Source: Dipteris shenzhenensis (taxonomy: Eukaryota > Polypodiophyta > Polypodiopsida > Gleicheniales). From it: a DNA stretch of 64,000 nt. A program made the position numbers and the translations under genes. Shown piece by piece: positions 56,641-64,000 of the stretch. Under the pieces are notes generated by a model. That model searched no databases and was not told where the DNA came from. It was given only the letters and a program-made list of their open reading frames with translations. Position 1 is the stretch's first letter. Every line of letters begins with the position of its first letter. The stretch lies in NCBI GenBank assembly GCA_047967505.1, contig CM106538.1; one strand, written 5' to 3'.

Positions 56641-58159
56641 GTGAAAATTTCACCTTGTTACTCTAGAAATCCTAAGATCGTCGGTAGGTAGGTAAGCTGG
56701 TCTACGGCTGCTCATCAAATTTAGGCGGCAGCATTGAATACCTCAAATTGCGACTGTTATAGCCCTGTAGCTAGAGCTGATAGACAAGAGACTAGAGAGA
56801 CGTGCGTTTCATTGATGATCCACAGCGACCTAATAACAACACAAAGAACTGAAGCGTGTTTTTCTCATGAAGAGCCTGGTCACGTCTAAATTTGCACTCT
56901 CGACGTAGGTCACTTCAATTGAAGCTTTGCACTCTCAACGTAGGTCACGTCTAAACTCAAGCTTTGGACATGATTGGCGCCAATTACTCGTTGCCACTGC
57001 TGCACCCTACCCATGACTCACAAGAGATTAACGCTGACTGCAGTGTGCATGCCTTAGAGATTTAGAGCTGCCTTTCCCATATCCTCCAAGAAAAAGGGAC
57101 CAATAATACTCGAAGGAGACAAATCAAGGGAGCTCAAGAACCACGTCGGTTTCTCTCGGTTATGTTCTCCCCTCCTGACATCGCAGGCATTTACGGCGAC
57201 ATAGAATAACACTGGGGAACCCTTCACGAATGATCACATTATGTAATACTACACTGAACAAGAGCAACCTCAGAAAACATAAAGGAGATAACCATCCGTT
57301 TTGGAAAACCATCCGTCTTTCCAAAAGCACATTAGAACTTGCATTCCGTCCAAAATGTAAATGTTCAATCCCTTATGAGCGAATAAGTACGCATCCCGAC
57401 TTATCAGACCTGTAGTGTCAATGAGAAAGCGATGTCTCTAGCGGAAACCTAAGCGTCTGATAACTACCATTAAAATTATGCTACTTGAGGTGAAAGAAGT
57501 AAGAATGATTCTCAAGTGACAAAGCAAAATGAGCCAACTTGCTGTCACTCGCATAAAATAATCCAGGACACACAAGCGACACAAGATTACAGATACACAG
57601 TCTCCTAAATTTAATTGCGAGCCATACGTCGAAAAGACGAAGTCTAAAATCATTCACGACACTCTTTGTAAATCAAGATAGAAAATGAGAACACGAACAT
57701 CAAGGCCATTCCAAACAACCCGAAAAAATCTGCAAAGACTGTTGATAATTTGAAACCCTCTTCAAAGTTAAATAGAGTAAGCAATCCAGAAAGGGACTTC
57801 GACAAGGTGGAACAATACCATCACAAATCAACATGTGACAAGAACATAAAAAGTTGAAGTGGCGAAAGCTTTTCACTGCTAGCAAAACGAATCTTATCAA
57901 AATAAGAATTATCCCACCCTATGCACGATGGATTACAAGATCTCGGCGTGATGGTTATGCACAAATTTGACAACATAATACCTTACTATAGACCTGGCAT
58001 ACATCACAAAAGCCTTCAGTAATTGTGCAAAGAGAAGCTTCCACGTGAATTCTTTCTTTAGAAGTCATGGGAAGTATCACCAAAGGTAAGGACAGTTCTT
58101 GGGATTCTCAAATTTCGAACTCAGAGTGATCAGGAAAGCGAGCTTCCAGAAGGATGGAA
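56641..58159 (-). other. 3' flank / likely 3' UTR of the PYL gene and intergenic DNA
   Basis: No coding is recognised. The 300-500 bp next to the PYL stop codon are probably its 3' UTR. 56890-56950 repeats GCACTCTCRACGTAGGTCAC twice. The base composition is more balanced than in the transposon districts. Confidence 0.4.
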
Positions 58160-58768
58160 CTAGCTTTCCCTACACAGAGAAGAAACATCGGTCGATATCC
58201 TCGATAGGACGAGACGCTCACATAGCTGAGCAAGCGACTGCAGATTACACTTCACCACTGTATCAGCAAACATCCGAGTGTCTTCTTCCGTGTTGCCCTC
58301 GGGTATATCCACCACATAGGATTCAACCGCGATTGTCCATGTTCGGCCCTCCTCCTGAAATTCGTGTAAGGATGTAGTTGACCTGTAATTCTTAAGCCTG
58401 TGCTCGCCACCCAGAATGCGGAAGCTGAGAATATGATTGTTGTCATCCAAGATTTCTAGACGCTCGGTGCTACTGCTGGCAGGAAGGCCTGATACAACGC
58501 TGACCTCCCGGATGCTCCCCACGTTCCCGTCTCCTTTCATTTGACAACTCCGAATGAAATGTTTGTAAGACTGGGGCTTGTCGAACTTGCGTACAACAGA
58601 CCAAACGAGGTTGATGGGGGCCTTTATTCGTTGAACAACTAAAGATGCGGTCTGATGAGGGAGCACAGGATCCTTGTGATGGGACAATACGAGATCACGC
58701 AGGCACATGTACTCTCCCTCAGTGAGTTGCTGCGGAAAGAGAGCCGAAAATGATCCGACGTCTTTCAT
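58160..58768 (-). CDS. PYL: PYR/PYL/RCAR abscisic acid receptor
   Basis: This is a single-exon frame of 202 residues. The start is fixed by an in-frame TAG nine codons upstream. The START/Bet v 1-like fold is complete: a [17 protein letters not shown] block with the ABA-carboxylate lysine (K69, PYR1 K59), the gate loop SGLPA (93-97), E102, the latch HRL (123-125), Y128, S130, E149 and N175, all matching ABA-contacting positions of PYR1. The long C-terminal helix is present ([19 protein letters not shown]). The family binds ABA in cytosol and nucleus and then inhibits clade A PP2C phosphatases, releasing SnRK2 kinases. All key residues are intact, so the gene looks functional. The C-terminal tail after the helix (about 16 residues) is polar and unusual. 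Lack of introns fits the PYR1/PYL1-6 type. Confidence 0.97.
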   Translation of the reverse strand: MKDVGSFSALFPQQLTEGEYMCLRDLVLSHHKDPVLPHQTASLVVQRIKAPINLVWSVVRKFDKPQSYKHFIRSCQMKGDGNVGSIREVSVVSGLPASSSTERLEILDDNNHILSFRILGGEHRLKNYRSTTSLHEFQEEGRTWTIAVESYVVDIPEGNTEEDTRMFADTVVKCNLQSLAQLCERLVLSRISTDVSSLCRES

Positions 58769-59662
58769 GTCTACAGGAAGGGAGGAGATTGACTAGAAGG
58801 ACATGGAGTGGAGCGTATCCGGGGAGTAGTGGTAAGAGTCACTGTTGAGGAGATGACTAAGCTCACAGTTTTGTGAAGGAAATCAGACTTGCACAAGAAT
58901 ATAACAGGAACTATGTTGCCGTGATGGCCAGTATCAAGCAAAAGAGCTCACAGAGTCAATCTGACCATTGCAACAGAGGAGCAAACTTCGCTCTAGCATC
59001 ATACTATGAATACAGAGCGATAGAAGATATTGTAGACGGGAGTTACCAGATGGCTAATGACGGCTGGAGAGAAAGCAATAACCCCTAAGACAGAGTCCAA
59101 GAGAGAGACATACAACCCAGATATTTGGGAAGGTTGGATCACGCAGCTGCTGAAATAGAGGACGGGAGGAAGCCAAGGCAAACACGCAAGGGAGGGAGGT
59201 CACGGGAAGGGGGAGAGGGAAGCAAAAGAGGGGGGAGAGCACGGAGGGAGAATGTGCAGGAGGAGGAAAAGAGCAGTCTTGTGAACCTGTGAGGGGAGGG
59301 GTGGGTAAAGGGCGGCAGGGAAAGGGATTGGAAAGGAGAAGATATGAAGATGATGGAGGAGACAGAGGATGGTGAAGAAGGGGAGAGGAAGGAGCAACCA
59401 GGAAGAAGGTGAAGGGGAGAGAATGAAATAAGGGAAGATGTGCTGCTTGAGTGAAGGTGTAAGTGCAGATCTGGGGCTTGCAGAAGAGTTGAAAGTGGGT
59501 TGTAAAGAGAGCTTTAGCAAGTAGTATAGTAATAGTTGTTGTAGGAGAGGAAGACGAAGAAGAAGATGGTTCTTCCTGGAGAGGAGGCTCCCTCTTGCCA
59601 CGTAATTGCCACGTCGACTCACGCCCCTGTACCTTTTTCATTCCACGTAAGCGCCCGGACGA
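58769..59662 (-). promoter_or_regulatory. Long pyrimidine-rich 5' leader of PYL
   Basis: On the gene strand 59170-59580 is almost continuous C/T (TCCTTC, CTCCTC, TTCTTC words). If the TATA box at 59663 is used, the leader would be about 860 nt with several upstream ATGs, or it contains an unrecognised intron. The 206- and 140-codon ORFs on this strand are S/P/L/F-rich composition artefacts. Confidence 0.55.
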
Positions 59663-60160
59663 TATATATACCACTTTCGCCTACAATTCTCGTCCCGCGT
59701 GGCAAATCCCGCCTCCTCGCCACTTGCCTCCCACCCGGCGTCCACCACGTCCCCTGGAACGCCTCTGTAGTCTTCGCCCTTGCCAGCTGTCGCAAATGGA
59801 TCCCCGGCCATAGCGGCGCGCCCGTCGGGACAGGCCTTACGTACCCACACCCCTGTCCTGATGAGGCCTTGTACAGTTTGGGCACGCGCGTGTCGCCGGG
59901 GGCCAAGTTGCGAAGCCACTAGGGATGGTGTGCTTTCCGCCTCGGCCAGCGGGGCGGATTCCGCCCCCGCGAAACAAAAAAACCGCTCACGAGACCGGCG
60001 TGCGCAACCCTGAAACCGCGTTTTGGGGTGGTTGGAACTACCCTGAAAACCGGCGTGCGCGCTCGTGACCCCAGATCCGCCCTGCCGCCCGCGCCGCCGC
60101 AACTTGCCCACTTGACCTCGTGGGTCCCCCCCCCCTGTCCCCATCGGCACTGACATGCGC
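59580..60160 (-). promoter_or_regulatory. CpG-rich PYL promoter with TATA box and ACGT-core (ABRE-like) sites
   Basis: TATATATA lies at 59663-59670. ACGT-core sites occur at 59597-59604 (TACGTGGC on the gene strand), 59608-59615 (GACGTGGC), 59643-59648 (CCACGT) and about 59744-59751 (CCACGTCC). ACGTGGC is the ABRE consensus bound by bZIP/ABF factors. The segment 59690-60160 is densely GC and CpG, unlike nearly all the rest of the window. A pair of ACCGGCGTGCGC words occurs at about 59995 and 60051. Function is inferred from motif and position. Confidence 0.6.
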
Positions 60161-63100
60161 CTCTCGTCTCTCTCTCTTTCCCTCTCTACATCCGCGCCCT
60201 GTCGTTTCTTCAGCGGAGCCTGTCTCCATCCACAAAATCTTCTGCAGACGTGCCACGTCGGATTCGTCTTTTAAAGTCCTATTAATTCACGGAAAATTTT
60301 TAACTTTCCAGATTCTTCCATGTTGTAAGTCTTTCATTCACGCCCACTCTTGCTCATTTGCACAGCTTCCACTCACACGTGAAGAAGCTTAAGTTGCCTC
60401 GATCCAACCATCTTCCCACTCCGAGCTTTTTAGTGACTTTCTCGCTCGAAGAACTTAACTAGGTTGTTAACAGTGCATTCTCTACCGGTGTTTGCTTGTA
60501 GGAAGAAGCACAAGTAGCCCTCCTCTTGTGGCTTTACCCAAACTTGGGAGGACAAGAAAGTTCAAAGGATTGTATTGCAACTTAGTATGTGTGCCCAACT
60601 CCCTGGTTTACCTTCGTCCTTTAAGTTATTCAAAACAATAAATTACAATAACAGTTTAGGGGAATTATTGCTAATTGTGAGGGCTTACAAAACATTTTGC
60701 ATCGGTGATGCTACATGAATAAATATGGTGAGCCTCCAACACTTGGGTTATAGGTCTAGGTATTTGACGCTTTATAATCTTTAGTAATGTTGTAGAGGGG
60801 CTCGAAGTTGCAACCTATATTTTTTACATCAAGCATTCAACAACCATCTCTGATCTAAAGATTTAGACCTTGAGGAACGTGTTATAGGATTTCGATAGTA
60901 CCTTCACATGTTATAAATTTGGGGTACAGTTTTTTCCCGTACCCACTCACCCATTAGTGCCCCTTTTCCCCCCCTTTATAAGCCGCAACAAGAGGGTTAT
61001 CTTTTGTAGTGTCAACCTACTTCGAACCATGGGATGATTAATTTAGAATCTAAAACTAGATTTCAGTATCTCCTCCTTTTTTAGGTTAATCCTTTAGTTC
61101 TACTTGTAGTTTCTTCCTCCCCTTGTTTTCATGATCATAAATGACCATCTATAGCCACTAGAGTTATGGTTTATTGATATATTGTAACTTGTTCAATGCT
61201 TATCTCTTGACAAATACTTCTAGAACCCTAATACAAATGTGAAGCTTTGAGGCTAGTGGAGAGGTGTGGCCAAGTCAACTTACATGGATGCATATTATTG
61301 CCTTGGCCCATGGAGCTCATCAATCACTCACTCTTATCCCCAAAGTCGTTACTAACGGAAAAGTGTGGATACTCCATCTATTCTCACTATCGAAGTAAAC
61401 GAATCTATCTGCATATTATACAAATGGATAGAATCATATCCATTTACAGCTCAACAAACCTAGGCATGCACTCAAATATATATGAGGGTGTGTCCAATGC
61501 TCATGTAGAAAATGGGGACCCTCTTTTTTTAAGAATGTAACTCCATGCTTGTAGTCTAGGCTACTTATCTGATTAGGGTCCTTGCACGAGCTCTTCTCCT
61601 AGCCATAGCCTTTTTACCATAACTCGATGTCTTGTCCATGCAACCCAATTTCGCAAGCTGGGCAATGATAACCCAAATTGGACCTAGAGGCCAAAGCCAT
61701 GCCGGACCAATATTAGGCAAAGAAAACGTGGTTGCAAGTGCATGTTGTTGAAAATGTGGGCTTGCCTAGTTCAAATGATCTTCAGGAACTGGGTAGTGGA
61801 GGAGTACAAGAATAACTTTTTAGATTTTGACGATTCAGAAAGTATGAAGACGAGAATGCGCCTGAGTTGAAGGTGCATAATGTTAATGAACGTACTATAC
61901 TCGTTAATGTTCTTGATCATTCTCATAGGGATAAGAATCTAGAGGAGCATATGCGGTTGATAGAAGTTGCGTCCCGAGCTCTTCTGGCAGCCTCATTGCT
62001 CTCTGATCCCCATCAGAGTGTTCAACAAATCAAAGCCAGAGGCAGTTGCGTCCCTTGAGGTTCCAAGCGATCTTCGTGCGATATCCTCCTGACTCAGTCC
62101 TGAGTCCTCAGGCACTCAGCCTCCCAGGCTGCAATTTTCAGCTCCTGCAAGATCTCACCCCTCTCTGCTGGTCTGGATCCGCAATTGCTTTGACCACCCT
62201 GACTGCAGCTTCCCACTTGCAAGTTCAAGTTCCGAGTTCCAACCTTGCAGAATCCACATTGACACAAGACAGTGAAGACTTCGGAGTCTACGCACTACAC
62301 TCCGCACCGCATTTCCATCTCCCCACTGCGCCCCTTGACACTTTGAAGTTTTGAGTTACGCACGATCGCCTGGTTCAGTGCACCTAGAATTCAATTATTT
62401 ACTGGCCTTCTGCTCTTTGTGTTTCCAATCCGAAGGTGGCAGGCACATTATGATGTCCGCACATACAGCCCTTCTTGCTGAACCCCACACGTCGCCACTT
62501 GCAGAGTTAGCCTTCGGTGGTAATTTGCGGTATTACGAACCCACGAGAGGAGTATTAACCTTGGATGCTGCTAGTATGTTGTATTAGCATAGGGAGATGA
62601 GTGGCAACCTTGGATGGTAATTTGATAGGGGAATGGGTTAGGAGAAAGCTTTCCAAGAATGTAAGCTCCCTTCCAACAATTTACCAAGAACTCTTCGAAG
62701 TCATTCCTTGAATTTAACAACTCATCCATATTCCTTGAAACATGTGGTCCTAGTCCCCCATTCCTTGCTTTTCTAGGGTGCCAATTGCAAAAGGCTTTTG
62801 CACATTTAGTAGTCCAAAGTGAAAAGGAGCTAGAAAAGGCTCTCCATGGAACCTGGCATTTAGCATTCTATCATCGTAAGTATGTAGCAAACCTTTATTC
62901 CTTTTCTACATAGGTTTTAAAGGCTAAAAATGGAATGGTTTTGCTCTAGTGCCATGAAAAGGTATTCTTGTTTAAATTTGAAGACGAGATCGTTTCTTGG
63001 AAGTTAGAGAGGTTTCAACCCTGATAGAGTCGTTCGTAAGAAGAGTTTGTTAATCCATGGTTACTATTTCATGTGTATGATCATGGTTTATTACTCCCTA

Positions 63101-64000
63101 TATGATAATTAACAACTCCCAAATACATGCAATAGTTTCACCTTTAGTGATGAGGCTTTGTTTGATTTTTTTAAATAAAGTAAGTAAATTTTCTTAGGAA
63201 GAAGCATAGTCTGAAGCCTCCACAAGAACAAGCTCATAAACAACCTTTGCAAAACAAGGAGCTTGCCTTGTTTTAACAATCTAACTACGTGCAATATTTG
63301 GAGGTGTTTTTCAAAATCTTGTCTTCATCACCAAACTCTTTGGACTAGTCACTGTCCTAAAAGTAGGCAATTAATTGTGCCAATTTTTCTATTATATTCA
63401 TGAGGAGCACCTCTTGAGCATATGGAACTAATCTTCAAATTCAAGCTTCTTCCCTTTCCTTGGTTACTTTAACTTTAAAGTGGCATGCATCCCTCTTGTC
63501 CTTTGTGCATAAGATATTCATAGTGAGATAATATTCTTGTGTTAATCGAGGGGACAATTCAACATGCATGGTTTTTAGATAATCAAGGTAACTTTTCTTT
63601 AATAAACAATTTCTCATTCTAGGGTTTCTTAGTTCTCCTCATTGGACTCGGTTCCTTAAAATGCCCATCTTTTCCTTTATTAAGAAAAAAGAGGTGTAAA
63701 GCCCTGTGATATCTCAATGCTTTTAAGTTCACAACATTTGAAATACTCATGGTACTTGGATCCGCTGCGTCAACTTGCATAGCCTTCATCCTATTCTAAC
63801 AAAAAATTTGATTCCATTTCCCTTACCCTTTTATATGGGACCCCTCTCCTTTTGTACGAAGTTTCTTCAAGCTTCTATTGTGCCTCCCTTTCATCATGAT
63901 TTCATCTATTGAATTAAAAGACAAACCTACCTTTGTCAAGTGGGCAAGATTTTTCAACCAAATTGATACTCCATCTTATGAAAGGAAGCCTTCATGGCAT
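60161..64000. other. Anonymous intergenic DNA
   Basis: No recognisable gene. 61680-62060 contains an open plus-strand stretch (LNVLDHSHRDKNLEEHM-like text near 61900) that reads like a retroelement or gene remnant but shows no motif. 62046-62600 is somewhat more GC-rich with a 102-codon ORF of no known family. 62800-63020 has coding-like phrases (FEDEIVSWKLERF) without an intact frame. None can be assigned. Confidence 0.35.

Noticed and set aside
59054-59674. 206-codon minus-strand ORF upstream of PYL
   Set aside because: Made almost only of S, P, L and F from a C/T-rich leader. Its ATG lies at or above the TATA-like box. No motif.
60120-60392. 90-codon ORF divergent from PYL
   Set aside because: Begins in CpG-rich promoter sequence, has biased S/P/L composition and no motif or splice evidence.

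Overview
The window is nuclear DNA from a land plant. The evidence is a complete PYR/PYL/RCAR abscisic-acid receptor, a two-exon DUF1068 (ELMO/NKS1-type) gene, Ty1/copia and Ty3/gypsy retrotransposons primed by initiator tRNA-Met, canonical GT-AG splice sites and AT-rich, CpG-poor intergenic DNA. The clade cannot be fixed from the sequence. The dense, old, nested retroelements suit a large genome such as a gymnosperm, fern or lycophyte (inference). All calls rest on reading motifs by eye, with no database search.

Layout. 1-14340 is a retrotransposon nest. A minus-strand copia gag relic (1-610) abuts a plus-strand gypsy relic (632-2057 and 13461-14240). The gypsy is split by a full-length minus-strand copia element, called Copia-1 here (2058-13460, 352-bp LTRs, TSD AGGAG). 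Copia-1 is itself split by a plus-strand element, Copia-2 (7124-12827, 148-bp LTRs, TSD GTGCT). 14341-17512 is unassigned DNA with a 39-bp perfect inverted repeat. 17513-20430 holds CT/AC microsatellites and then the DUF1068 gene. 20431-33000 is mostly anonymous DNA with a GTGCT-rich degenerate repeat, a decayed transposase-like ORF, a 60-bp minisatellite and copia fragments.

33000-42600 is a second retroelement district: a minus-strand copia relic with PBS and LTR, further LTR-like sequence, a tandem duplication of about 1 kb, a truncated second copy of Copia-1 (38408-40716) fused to a gypsy RT/integrase relic (40717-41985), and another minus-strand PBS/LTR start. 42600-56640 holds unusual repeats: a 65-bp-arm hairpin, a dispersed quasi-palindromic motif family, a tandem array of hairpin-forming units and several short tandem duplications, plus two weak hypothetical ORFs. 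56641-60160 is the PYL locus on the minus strand, with a long pyrimidine-rich leader and a CpG-rich promoter containing ACGT-core (ABRE-like) elements. 60161-64000 shows no recognisable gene.

Only two genes look functional, the DUF1068 gene and the PYL receptor, and both have CpG-rich 5' ends. Nearly everything else is transposon sequence at different stages of decay. The two Copia-1 LTRs differ only by transitions, which fits decay by cytosine methylation and deamination.
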